Assembly (NCBI GenBank): GCA_023101725.1
Contig: JALJCO010012682.1
Coordinates: 744,001 to 808,000, forward strand
Direction of reading: 5' to 3'
From: Atherinomorus stipes
Taxonomy: Eukaryota; Chordata; Actinopteri; Atheriniformes; Atherinidae
DNA length: 64,000 bases
In this document: piece by piece, positions 12,201 to 23,527 of the stretch
Position numbering within the stretch: position 1 is the first letter of the stretch
Layout of the letters: each line of letters begins with the position of its first letter
Position numbers and translations under genes: made by a program
Notes under the pieces: generated by a model
Seen by the model: the letters and a program-made list of their open reading frames with translations, nothing else
Database searches by the model: none
Told to the model about the DNA's origin: nothing

Positions 12201-15200
12201 TTGGCGACAGGCTTTCTGTAAATGTCTTTGGAGTTCCTGGTTCTTCTTCTGCAGCTTACTTGCTGTCTCGCTGCATTCTTTCCTGCACTGAGACGGCTCC
12301 TTCCTCTGGGATATGGAGCCTGGAAATAATACACAAATATTTCATGTGAACTGAGAATGTATCGTGGTTTCACTAGAATCTAGATGAACAATGCACCTTA
12401 TAGCGATGAAAGTTTTTTTTACACTGCATTAAGACTTGAGTAAATTGCATACTTTGCATTTTGTTGATTTCTCTCACATGCTGTTCCTGTGTTTCTTTTA
12501 AAACTTGGCTCAGCTTCTCTTTGCTGATCTGTGGGAGAGTAATTAAAATCTTGAAAGGAAAAGCAACTCATATAGAAAATGACCTCCTTAAATTGCTAAC
12601 AGGCATAATTGCTTATCTTTACACAACAGAAAATCTTAGAACTCACTTTCTCCCACTCCATCTTGGCCTCCGACACTGCTCTGCTCACCATGTCTCCGCA
12701 TGAGGTTTGAATGATGTGAATCATTGTAGCTTCTGACACAGATCCATCGGTTCTTCTGCTGCCCTCAGTCCCATCTGTCTTAGTGGCTCCAAGAAGCTGA
12801 GTCCAGACCTCTGCCAGTCCGGTCTGAAGCTCTGCTAGAAATTCATCTCTCATCCGCTGTCTCTGGGTCAACTCCTTCTCTGCATACTGGCATCTCCACT
12901 CCTCCTCTCGTGCTCTCACAGCCTGCTGAAGCTTGGCCTCCATTTGCAGGAGCAGCTCCTCCTTCTGGAGGTCAGCATCCACTCGGACTTGCTGCACCAG
13001 CTGCTCCAGCTTTCTGCGCTGCTCTAGCAGCTTGGTTTGGTACGCTTGCTCGCTGCTGGCCTTGATGATGGAGATTTCCTGTTTGTCTCTGTTCCTGGCT
13101 GCAGCCAGCTCAGCTTTCAACACGGCAGCTTGCTCTCTGGTTGCTTGTTCCAGCTGGCTATTGAGAGCTGCCACCTCCTCCTCCAGCTCTGCAACCTTCT
13201 GAGTGCTGTGCTCCTCCAGGGGGCTCCTGTGCCATTGCTCCTCTGCCTCCCTTAAGGCCTGGGACACCTGAAACAATTACTTAAGATTCATATTCATGAA
13301 AGAAAACTAATTTTATATTATTGCCACTGTCATACCCTTTGTTCTGTGAGCTTTTCTTGTTGCTCTTTCCATTTCTCCTTTTCTGTTTGAAGAGAGGCTT
13401 GGTATTCTGGTAATGAAGACAGGTCCTCAATCCAGCGGTTATAGGCCCGTGTTACTGCACCTTCAACCTGAAACACCAAATTATTTCTGAATCACTAATC
13501 ACTGATCTTTTTAAATAAAGGGACGATAACTTACATTAATTATTCTGCCAGGATGTCTTTTGTTTCCATAGGTGGAAAACACTACAAATTTAAATCAAGC
13601 ACAATTGCTAATAATAGTTTGAGGATTATAAAACCACTGACCTGCTTGGCCATGTCCTCCAGGTGTTTCTCTTGTAACACTCTCTGGACTTGTTTCCTGG
13701 CCTCCTCCACTGCTTTGCATCGCACTTTGTCAGTTTCCAGTTGCAGCTGCCGTTTCTGGGCACAGAGCCTGGAGTTCAGCTCCTCAGCAGATAGGGTCAG
13801 ATTATTGGCCTCAGTCTCATCTGTTTGACAGATCACCTCAGCAGACTCGCTGTGTCTCTCTTTCTTAGCATCCTCCAGCTTCTGGACCCAAGACTTCTCC
13901 ATCTGCAAACAAGTATTAAAAATGATGCCACCATTGGCAAAATGGGGATTTTTTTTTATATGTAGTAGTCAGACCTTTTGCAGTTCGTCCTTCCATTTAG
14001 CCTCAGCTGATGCTACATGAGAATTCACGTGATCCTGGATTTCAGCTTCCTTCTCTTTGGACCAGATTATTTTGAGCTGCATTATGGAGGCCTGATGCTG
14101 AGCCTCAAGTTCTCCTCTCAGCTTCTCCACAGCGGTACTACTCTCCTCTTTGATTAAAGCATCCTCCTTCTCTATGATGCATATTCTTTCCTCGAGCTGG
14201 CTCTTCTCTTTGCAGACAGATAAGTAACATTCTTGCACAGCCAACATCTTATCATTAACTTCCAACAGCTGGTTTCTGTGGAATAGACATAAATAGTGTA
14301 AGTAAGCCACAAATGGTTTGAGAGGACAACAATTTCCAACAACGTAAACACAAGACTTACTGTAACTGCTGAACCTGCTGCTGATGCTGTACTGTCAGTT
14401 CTTCAACCTGAGTTTCATGTTCCAGCACGAGCTCTGCTCTGACTCGGCTCACCACGTCGTCCCTGTACTGCTGATGAATCCGCTCAGATCTTAAAACATA
14501 TAACACAAAAGCTCAAAATAAAGTACAGGGAAATGCTAGATGTAGTCTAAAGCCCGTGTCTCACCTCTCAGCAGCTTCCTGCTTTTCTTGGTCCAGCTCC
14601 TGGATCATCTCCCTCATTTTGGTACACAGCTCAGAATTGGCAGACTTTAGTTTTTCCTCACTCTGTTTCAGCTCTTTATTCCTCTTTTGTAGTAGCTACA
14701 AGTTATAAAAAAAAAAAAAAAAAAAAAAATAGAAGTGGTCTCACACGTTTATTGATAAAAAAAAAATAAAAAAAATTAATATACTGATAAAATGACCAAC
14801 CTGCACTTGTTCCTGCAAGTGTTGTTCGTCTTCCTGTAATCGGATCAGTTCTTTCTGCGACTCTCCGGTTACATCTAGAGGTTTCAATTGGCTCTTCTCT
14901 TTGACCTGTGGACATTCAGTAAAAATTCTTCTTTTTTCACTTCTTTTTTTTTTATTTTTTAATCAATGACCCTTGTTTTGACCTTTTTCTAAATCTATAA
15001 ACCAAAAAATTAATGGATAAATCAAAGCTTAAAATTTGCTATTAGCGGAGTACTCACAGAGGATCTGATTTTGGCTTCATCTAACTCGGTCTTCAGTTCA
15101 TTTACTTGAGCCTGACAGCACTGAAGCTCCTCCTGCAGCTGGCTGATCTTCTGCCTTTTCCCTTTCAAAATTCCCAGGCAGCGCTGCATCTCTACTCTCA

Positions 15201-18200
15201 GGAGTCTTAAAGCCTCGTCCTTGGGCAGCTTGGAGTCTGACAGGTGCGCCAGAACAGGACTGAAGAAAAGCAAATACATTTGAAAAAGGTTCAATACAAC
15301 TATGTTTATTTGTGGTTATATGAAAGTATAGCTGCTGGGCTGAAGTTTTATCATGTAAACAAGCAATCATAGAGAAATACTGCAGAGACATAGGACCGTA
15401 ATAATACGACTACCTGTGAAGGGTGCCATTTTTCCGGTTTATTTTTTTCAATCCCAGATCCATACAGGATTCAGACAAATGGTTCTCCCAGTCACTGCTT
15501 AAGTCTATTGCGATAACACCATGTTTCACAGCAGACTCATACAGAGTGATCTGCTGCTTTAGATCAGCCATGTCCTCCTTTGTCATAAGAACAAAAACAT
15601 GAACAGTTGAGATCTCCTAGTTTCAGCAGCCTTTTCATGGATCACAGTTTGAGAGTCGTCATGTGGCAGAAGAATCAGGAAGCAAACCTGCAAAACTTTA
15701 TTCATGTTTTCGCTCAGTGTCTTGCTTGCTTGCGCCTGCTGTAGCTTGATTTGCATTTGGCTCATCTCTTGCACTGAATCTGAAGAATATAAAATCACAA
15801 AAGCTAAGAATTATTTGGAGGCGAGTACATGATTGAACTTTTCTGCAGGCTGCTCAGTAAAGTGCTAGTATTTGCAGATAAAAGGTTCTCAGTAGAGATG
15901 TGGGCCCCCTTCACTTACTTGTCTGCAGCAACTTGGCACATTGTTGTTGACTCTCCTCCAGACGCTGAGAGAGGGAATTGACAACTTTAGCCCTCTCCAG
16001 TTGATCTTCTTCTCTCTGGTGCTCCAACAACTTCACACGCTCTTGTAACCTTTGGTTAAGATCAGTCTGAAAGAAGAATAAAAATATAGGAGTTGACTTA
16101 ATCTGCTGGTGACTCAGAAAAACTTCATTGTTCCTAAAGCTAAATTTGTCATGGGCAACTGTGTAGCTGTATATACATTGATTATAAAATGTTTAGGACA
16201 GAATGTATTGCATTTCCTGTATCAATAAATCTACAGACCAGTTCACTCAAAGCCTGAGACGCAGAGTCAAGTTTTTGCTGAAGGGCCAACAATGCAGCCT
16301 CATGCTGCTCCTTCATGATGGCGAGGTCTCTGTCATGTTGCTCCCGCGCTCTGGACAAGGTGTCAGAGCGACAAAGCTCCAACATCTGCTGCTTCATGCT
16401 GTCCACTGCAGCATCTGCCACCCTCTGTTTCTTTATGTTCTGCAAACAAAGAAAAATGGATGTTTACACTAAAAAAGAATGAATTCATATGAAAGGTTTC
16501 AGTGACATTTCACAGTGCACCAGAAGCAGAAATTAATTGGATATTTAGCTTAATCTTTTAATTCTGTCACAGATTTTAGTTGCATTAAGTAAACACTGCA
16601 AAATGTAAATTGTAAGTGCCTGGAATAAAATTATGTTTGTGGATTACAGATAAGTTAAAACAGTGTGTGTCAGTCAAACATTTACCTCCTGGTCTTTCTC
16701 ATTGAGAATCTGTACTTGCTGCTCCATTGCCTTCAGCTTGTTTTGCATTTGAACCTCTCTCTCTTTGGCCTCTTCAATCAAACGACTTGATTCCTTTAGA
16801 CTCACTGCTAGACCACTCTTTTCATCTGTTGGTCATTAATGACAAATATATTTACATTCCCATGAGCAGTACATCCACTTAAAGGAATAGTTCACCCACA
16901 GAATGATTTAACTTTATTTTCCACTTACCCTCATGGTGAGCAAGACTCTGGAGCACTTATTAATATCTCAAATGCAGCCGGCGATCAGTAAGGCTCCTCT
17001 TTTTCCCCCCAACTTTCATATAATGGAGTCAGCCGGGGTCCGAGCCAAAAAGGTCCATAAAAGTCCACAAAAACTTGTCAATGTTCCTCCATACTGCTCG
17101 TCCAATGTAATCCAAGTGTCCTGAGTGGGTAGTGTCCATAATATACTCGAAACGCCGTCATTTAGTATATTTTTAGAGCCTAAACAGTGATATATCCTTT
17201 TTCCTGCAAGCGTGCCGAAGCGCATTCGCGACACTACAGAAGCCTCGGCGTTCAGAGCCTTCTCTGCCGGTAGTGCAAGCTTAGAAGAAGAAATTCACTG
17301 TTTACATTGTGCTAAGAGAGCCAGAGCTGCAGACAAACCGGGACAAACATAGTAGGGGTTGGATATTGATTTAAGACAAAGAAAGAAAGAAAAAGAGAAC
17401 GCACGATCTCGTCTGCCATGCCATCTGTAGTTTCGTTAATGTGCATCGGCGTGCTTGCTAGACATCAGATGTAGTATTGTTTAGGCTCTAAAAATATACT
17501 AAATGACGTTGTTTCAAGTAAATTCTGAATGCTACCCACTCAGGACACTTGGATTACATTGGACGAGCAGTATGGAGGAACATTGACAAGTTTTTGTGGA
17601 CTTTTATTGATCTTTTTGGCTCGGACCCCGGCGAACTCCATTATATGAAAGTTGGGGGAAAAAGAGAAGCCTTCCTGATCGCCGGCTGCATTTGAGATAT
17701 TAAAAAAATGTGCCAGGGTCTTGCTCACCATGAGAGTAAGTGGAAAATAAAGTTAAATTATTCTGTGGGTGAACTATTCCTTTAAAGGAAGCATGCAAGC
17801 CCCATTAACAGCCACCAGGGGGCAGATATATGATAGAACAAAATCAGAAAAATACATCTCCAAAAGAAAATGTGAGATAAACTTCATTATTCTTATGGAG
17901 ACTCCTTCACAAAGCTTGATCAAGGGATTTGTTTAATGGCAACCATTCCCATATTTGTCCATTGAATGCATTTGACCAACAAGTGCAGCATAGATCAGTT
18001 GCAATATTATTACTTTACATGAGTTTATTTGCCACATGAAAGAGATCCCTCATTTTGAAGGTAAAAACAGAATAAAACGTACCTTTGACAATTGCAAACT
18101 GATGTTCAACGTATCTCATATTACGGCGTGAATCTTCCAGTTTTCGCTCCAGGTCTTCAATTTGCCTCAGTTGAGCTTTGTTCAGGATCTGCATCTGTGC

Positions 18201-21200
18201 AAGTTGCTCCCGATCTGCATTTTCTAAAACCCAGAAACATTTTTTTAACAAACACAGTAAAAATTTACTTCTTAAGCAGACTAAATGAAGACATTTTTAA
18301 GCAATGTTTATTGATTAGGTGGACATCTGGTGTAATCTTCTTGTGTCTACTTGTTATTATATTCTTGATGAGTAGCAGAAACCTTCCAAAGCTGACAATG
18401 TAATGGGTGTTTTCTTCCACTCTTTTCAGGCCAACAAACTGCTCCAATTCATTTTCAGCCAACATCTTTGTACTGCAATTTTCACATTGTACGCTGAACA
18501 GTTAAAATTCTTGTGTCATGTTCCTTTTCAACAATTAGCTCAAGTGTCCCAAGAATGTGTGTTTTAAGGTGACATCAACAACGCCACACAGACCCCTCAG
18601 ATTGGCCAAGGCTACATTAGTTTTTCTGTCCAATGCATATGTGTACGGACAATGAATGATTAGTGTGATCACTTTGAATATAGCCATTTTCAAATTAAAT
18701 GCATGTTAATTTAATAAATTTATTAGGAAATTGGGATTTTGTTGGTTCAAGCCTGGAGGATGATTTTCATTGTATTTGAACAGCATAACTTGTTATACCG
18801 TAAAAATAGGTGTAAACCACAAATTCAATTATGAAAAAAATATCCTATAGAGTCAATTTTTGACAATATCAAAATTCTGCATAAATACTCTTTAAAATAT
18901 AAATCTTAATACTAATCTTAATATTAATGTATCAATGTTTGACCAATATTTTGGATCAATGCTATTGGCTAGATCACAGTATCAATGTGTTAATGTAGAT
19001 CAATGTAAATCAAAGTATTTTTACACTCCTGCGGTCAAACAACACAAACAGAAAAATGGGTTAAAAAAAAGAAGTGTTTTGATGATAATGTGCTTGCACC
19101 AAAGTGCAGCAAAGGCAAACACAGAGTAAAAGGAGAGCAGCAAACAGATATAAAGCACAAAGTGCAGAAGCACAAAAGGCTTCATCCAATCAGCAACTAT
19201 GTGAAAGGGTTGGTTTGGAATATTTTAAGGCTAAATTTAGAATATTTTTATCGATGGAGGTGATCTAGTTGAAAGGGAGTAATGACAGCAGTAACAATTC
19301 TAATTTTCTTAACTTGTGTTTTATACTTCTGGGTTTAGATAAATCATAAAACAATATTTAAAAGCATTTATATTATGGGATTTTTATTCCAGCAACAAAA
19401 TAAAGACAACAAGGCTCACCTTGAGTTGAATGAAGGAATTCTCTTTGTAGATGCTCAAATTGACCTTCTTGCTGAGCAGGCGGTGTGTTAAATGTGTTTT
19501 GCTGATGGACAGGATGGTGAGGGTTGTAATTAGCTCTGCACTGATTTACACCTTTGTCACTTGGCCCAGAATTTAAATTCTACAGATCAAAACACAGTTT
19601 GAATGTTATTGCATTCCATGGCACACAAACACATCAACTCAATCCTATGCAATTAAACTTCTGCAATGTTCTTAGATGCACAAAAAAAAAAACCCTGAAA
19701 AAAATTACAACTACAATTATTGTTATCATTATTATTATTATTTTAACATACTCAGCTGATATTTTTGCTGTTTGCAATGATAAAATAGGCCACTTACTTT
19801 AAAATGATTCCTGTTGTTGTGGTCCTGGTGGCATTGCTCATCCCTAAACCGTCCTTCACTATTATATTCCACAGGATTTTCTGTGTGTTCAGGATAAGGC
19901 TTTGGCCCAAACTCAGTGGAAAAATCACTGGTCTCTGAACATTTTTCTGAGCCCATGCTTGTGCATGTATAATCTCCTGGTACGAACTGATGATCCTGAT
20001 TCCAGGTGTGAGGCAGTGGTTGACTTTGAGGATGACTTTGATATCCATTAAAGTGTGCATCTTCACTCTCATAAACATACTCATCATGAGAGCTTTCATT
20101 GTAGTCGCCTGCATAGTTCTTTAGAGAGACATTGACAGTATCATTGACTGTCCCCCCTTCCTTTATATGTTCAGAAAGCAAAAACAGATCATCATGAGCA
20201 CAAAAGAAAGTTGACAGTTACCTGTGCATGTGAGGTTGGCTTTGTATGATCAGACCATTGTTGAATCCACTTAGACTTCGGGCTGAGAATAGAAATTAAA
20301 AATACATCATCATAATAGGCTACTTGAAATATATCTGCAGTGCAGTGTGTGTGAAGCACACCCAGGGCTCTCAAAATATGAGTCAATGTGTCAACAGAAG
20401 CGTGTTACCTGCTGCTGGTGTTTTTATTGCTACAAGTGGAGCACTCCAGCTCAGGGGAGGAGTCTCTGCTGTCTTCCAGCATGTCATCTGGCAGGTCTGT
20501 GAGCAGCTTGTGCAGCTGCAGATAAATAGCACATGGAAATGAGTCACCAAGGTTGCTCCGCAACCGAGTTGTAAAGTAACACAGATAGAAGAAAAATAAC
20601 ACAGAGAGCCAATCGGTCAGTCTAAGAAGCAGAAAAAGCATCAGGGGTCACGTTTCTTTTTTGCTTATTTATTCTATAGTGATGTAATATCAATTTGAAG
20701 ACTGGCTCTTAGATTAAAGCTGTTCCATCCTCAGGTTTCCATTGAATTTTCCATACAACATTCAGAAAAAAGTTCAACTGGATCTCCAAAATAAAATCTT
20801 TTAACAGCCTTCTTGTGTCGTTTCATTATCAAATGTAAATTTAAGCACAACAACTATACAGGTGATTTATCAGCTATAATTCCAAAGAATGTAGTTATCA
20901 CTAATAAATGGATTTGATGCTTTTAACCATTACAAGTTTTATTAATTTCTGACACTGGCAAACATGAATGACATGTTAAGACATGCTGGATCTCTACACA
21001 ACACAAAAACAGAAAGGTAAATTAATCCCATTTTGAGCCAGTATCCCACTGAATAGCTTCTTTTTCAGCCAGCCACATGAAAAGAAACAATCAGAGCGTG
21101 CTGGACTTACTTCCCACAAGGACTGCTGAATATTCCTCAAATCCTCCACTGTGTCCGCAACTGAAGGACCCATATTAGCGCAGTTACACATTTAACAGAA

Positions 21201-22214
21201 ACTGGAAAGACATCTATGCTTCAGCCATAAAGCCACAAGATAGTCACTGGTCTAGCCGTTCTGTCTGCAAAGATGACCTTCTGCACCAAAAATCCAAAAC
21301 GTGCCTGGCATGTTATCTGCTCCCTGTAGTACTGCAGTGTTTTGCTCCAAGAGAAGTCCATTGTTTAGACAAAACATATAGTGAGGTTAATTGGAGCAGA
21401 AAAATTCCAATTACGGGTCGCAAGCATTTTCCACTTGACCAACTTGTGTGTAAAAAGTAGGCTATAAAAGACAAAAATAATCCAGTATCAATATTCAAAG
21501 TCTCATTTTGCCAAGTTCTGAGGCGTAGTGATAAAACTGGTATTTAGCCAACCGTTTCTTCAGCTATTCTCAGCTCAAGTGGGGTCAGGCACAGAAGCAA
21601 AAATAACCTACACAGGGAAAGTAGAGAGGCAACAGGGCAGAGCTAGTTTCAGTGTGACACACCTGGAAGGAGGTCTTTCCCATGAGCCAATAATAACTCA
21701 GACTTCTGGTACAACAGATTGTAGGCATGAGTAATAACACGAAGTGAATGTGAATCTGCCTAAAAACAACCGGGGAATTTAAACAATGCACACTTTGCAG
21801 CAAACTCTGCAAGTAAACATTAAACTGACAGATACCCCCAAAAGCGATTATAGCCATGTGGTAAACGCAGAAACATAGAACAATGCTGACAGTAACTGTT
21901 ATACAGTAACTGAAAAGCTTATTTTCAAAAGTAGAACAATTTAAGTGTTTTAATTGCTGTAATTTATTCGTTTATCAAACATGCTCGTTATTTGAAATCC
22001 TGAATAACCAACACAGGACAATGTATTATAGCACACTTTATCCAAACAACACTTGACAGAAGTGCCAAGTTTTTAAAAATAGCCATCCCAACAGAAACAT
22101 GCTGCTGAATCTGTGCATGTGTTGCACCTCTTGCTCTCTTGCATAGTCCTCTTGGTCGTAGTCTTCCTCATCATGCTGAGTCTGAAGAGCTGCACTGTCA
22201 AAATCAATAGACAT
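9274..22214 (-). CDS. CEP152: CEP152, centrosomal scaffold of centriole duplication (26 coding exons)
   Basis: Scaffold that recruits PLK4 to the mother centriole and works with CEP63 and CEP192. Exons, 5' to 3': 22214-22128, 20515-20409, 20282-20222, 20160-19798, 19579-19420, 18223-18083, 16825-16686, 16439-16239, 16066-15919, 15779-15688, 15577-15414, 15259-15058, 14905-14801, 14695-14565, 14489-14361, 14275-13975, 13902-13642, 13467-13336, 13267-12647, 12528-12453, 12319-12152, 12066-11982, 10771-10689, 10519-10363, 10275-10172, 10088-9274. They sum to 5034 nt (1677 residues; human about 1710). The acidic N-terminus ([10 protein letters not shown], then [10 protein letters not shown]) and [10 protein letters not shown] match the PLK4-binding region. 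Coiled coil runs from about residue 260 to 1400, then a conserved [13 protein letters not shown] block and a tail ending [14 protein letters not shown]. Exon 24 needs a GC donor. Splice sites are read by eye, so single junctions may be off by a few bases. Confidence 0.95.
10361..10363 (-). promoter_or_regulatory. CEP152: GC-AG intron donor of CEP152 exon 24
   Basis: Exon 24 must end after ACAGG at 10363 for the next exon ([11 protein letters not shown]) to stay in frame. The intron then begins GCAAGA rather than GT. The nearest GT (10352-10351) would shift the frame. GC donors are a known minor class of U2 introns and usually have this AAG context. Confidence 0.7.
11136..11873. mobile_element. 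hAT-type non-autonomous element in CEP152 intron 22
   Basis: 738 bp with terminal inverted repeats TAGGGCTGGACGATA and TATCGTCCAGCCCTA, and an exact 8-bp target duplication ACAGGAAC on each side (11128-11135 and 11874-11881), the length typical of hAT elements. No transposase frame is open. A second inverted-repeat pair (near 11343-11358 and 11686-11698, TCAGACTTGCA against TGCAAGTCTGA) suggests another MITE nested inside. Confidence 0.85.
16879..17785. mobile_element. Palindromic TTAA-flanked element in CEP152 intron 6
   Basis: 907 bp bounded by TTAA on both sides. Arms of about 310 bp (16879-17188 and 17478-17785) are reverse complements with few differences, ending in AGGAATAGTTCACCC and its complement. 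The central 290 bp is unique. TTAA target duplication points to the piggyBac superfamily. The mirrored small frames at 16933-17124 (+) and 17540-17731 (-) are the two arms, not genes. As RNA in the CEP152 pre-mRNA it would form a very long hairpin. Confidence 0.85.
18224..19419. other. CEP152 intron 5, nothing recognised
   Basis: AT-rich intron without a recognisable element or extra exon. Confidence 0.6.
21111..21173 (-). other. CEP152: Candidate alternative first exon of CEP152
   Basis: Inside intron 1, an ATG at 21173-21171 opens 21 codons ([20 protein letters not shown] plus E) ending exactly at a strong donor (GGGAA then GTAAGT). The phase is 0, the same as exon 1, so it would splice in frame to exon 2 ([11 protein letters not shown]). 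Upstream stop codons make an internal exon unlikely. It is unsupported by family knowledge: the known N-terminus is encoded by 22214-22128. Confidence 0.35.
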
Positions 22215-22224
22215 GTTGCGCTGC

Positions 22225-22930
22225 CTGTTGGGACAAGAGGTATAAACAATTTAAGGGAATGGGGGAAAGGAGATGAAGTTCTTTTGCTGAGTATCAAACA
22301 CAATGGCCAACTTTTTGCACTTTGATAATTACTCAACTCGATAAAAATGGTGGGATAAGATCTCGACCCCCGTTAAGGGGTTGTCACAAGAAACAAAGCC
22401 GTTTCTTCAGGAATACCTGCCACCGGTCAGCTTTACCTTACAGTACCAAATATAACTAGATACATTACCAAATGCTTCCAAACACACACACATATTAACT
22501 GCTTACCTATTGGAAATTCGGCAGAAGTACACTTCGTTTATTTAATTATTCCTGGATCACACTTTCATGCGTGGTAACCAGGTGATACCATGAGCCGCTA
22601 GCCACGCTGCTGTTTACATTAGATAGCAGGGACACAAGCTAGCTACCTAGCGTTAACCCCAGCTTTGTTAGAAAACGGGTAGTCGTCCTTTAAATAACTA
22701 AAATAGGCCAAAGAACCATATGTCCATTACTTTCAAATGTAACACAGATCCTTAAGTATTTAACGCCACGTTACGATAATCTGACAGAGCGGTAAACTTT
22801 GTGAGGCACAAAGCTAGCCGGCTAGCTAATTAGCCGGTAGAGCGTCCTCTATAAACAGCCTCGCCCACTTTGAAACTCGCGCGCGTTAGCAGCGCCAAAC
22901 CGCCGCGGATGTAGTCGGAAGGATTTCACC
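22225..22930 (-). promoter_or_regulatory. CEP152: CEP152 promoter and non-coding first exon
   Basis: The coding exon 1 has an acceptor (CCCAACAG at 22230-22225), so a non-coding exon lies upstream. A strong minus-strand donor AATAG|GTAAGC places its end at 22507. The region at 22795-22930 is rich in CpG. It contains GCGCCAAA at 22892-22899 (TTTGGCGC on the gene strand), an E2F-type site, and TTTGAA at 22869-22874, a CHR-like element. Both would fit a cell-cycle gene. The site assignments are motif matches only. Confidence 0.55.
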
Positions 22931-23527
22931 ACACGCCAACTATACCCAGATGATCTGATATAAAGCAAACTGGTTTAATGCTGTCAACATTGATTTATTT
23001 GATTGATTTGTTTGAAATCCTGCTGGTCATCTTAAAATGCATTTTGAAAGTATTTTAGTTTTTGTCAACTCTCAGAGCAAGAAGAAACAAACTGCTACTA
23101 GCTAGCTACGTTTCCATAGTAGCAAAATATCTAGATTCATGAGTAACGTAGTATTAGATAGATAGATAGATAGAACGAAACTACTTATATGTATTTGCTG
23201 ATTTTATTTATACGACATGATGGTGAAATACATGACAGCCCATCCTGACTTGTGAATATGCATACGGTAGCCCGTGTAGGACATATTGTACACGCAAGTT
23301 CAGTGACTTCCGCATTTAGCCTTTACCACTGTTCCAGAGTCAGCTCTCCTGTCACTGTTAAAATTTAAATAGCGGCAAACCTCTGTTTTTGGCTGACCGT
23401 AGTTCAGCGGTTACGTATCCGGGATCCGTCAGAGACAGTCAGCTGACAGCAGCCAGGCTCTGAGAAGCTCTCCAGATTAACAGCCAAAAACTACATTAGC
23501 AACCTGATTATTTGTGAATAAATCGAA
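22931..23527 (+). promoter_or_regulatory. GALK2: GALK2 promoter and 5' UTR region
   Basis: Sequence between the CEP152 CpG region and the GALK2 start codon. It contains a (GATA)n tract at about 23155-23174. The two genes are head to head with roughly 0.6 to 1 kb between their first exons, so a bidirectional promoter is likely. I cannot place the start site. Confidence 0.45.

Noticed and set aside
12933..13255. Plus-strand serine/cysteine-rich frames opposite CEP152 exon 19
   Set aside because: Composition is what the complement of a glutamate/glutamine-rich coiled coil gives; no independent support.
16933..17731. Two similar small frames on opposite strands as paired genes
   Set aside because: They are the two arms of a palindromic transposable element.
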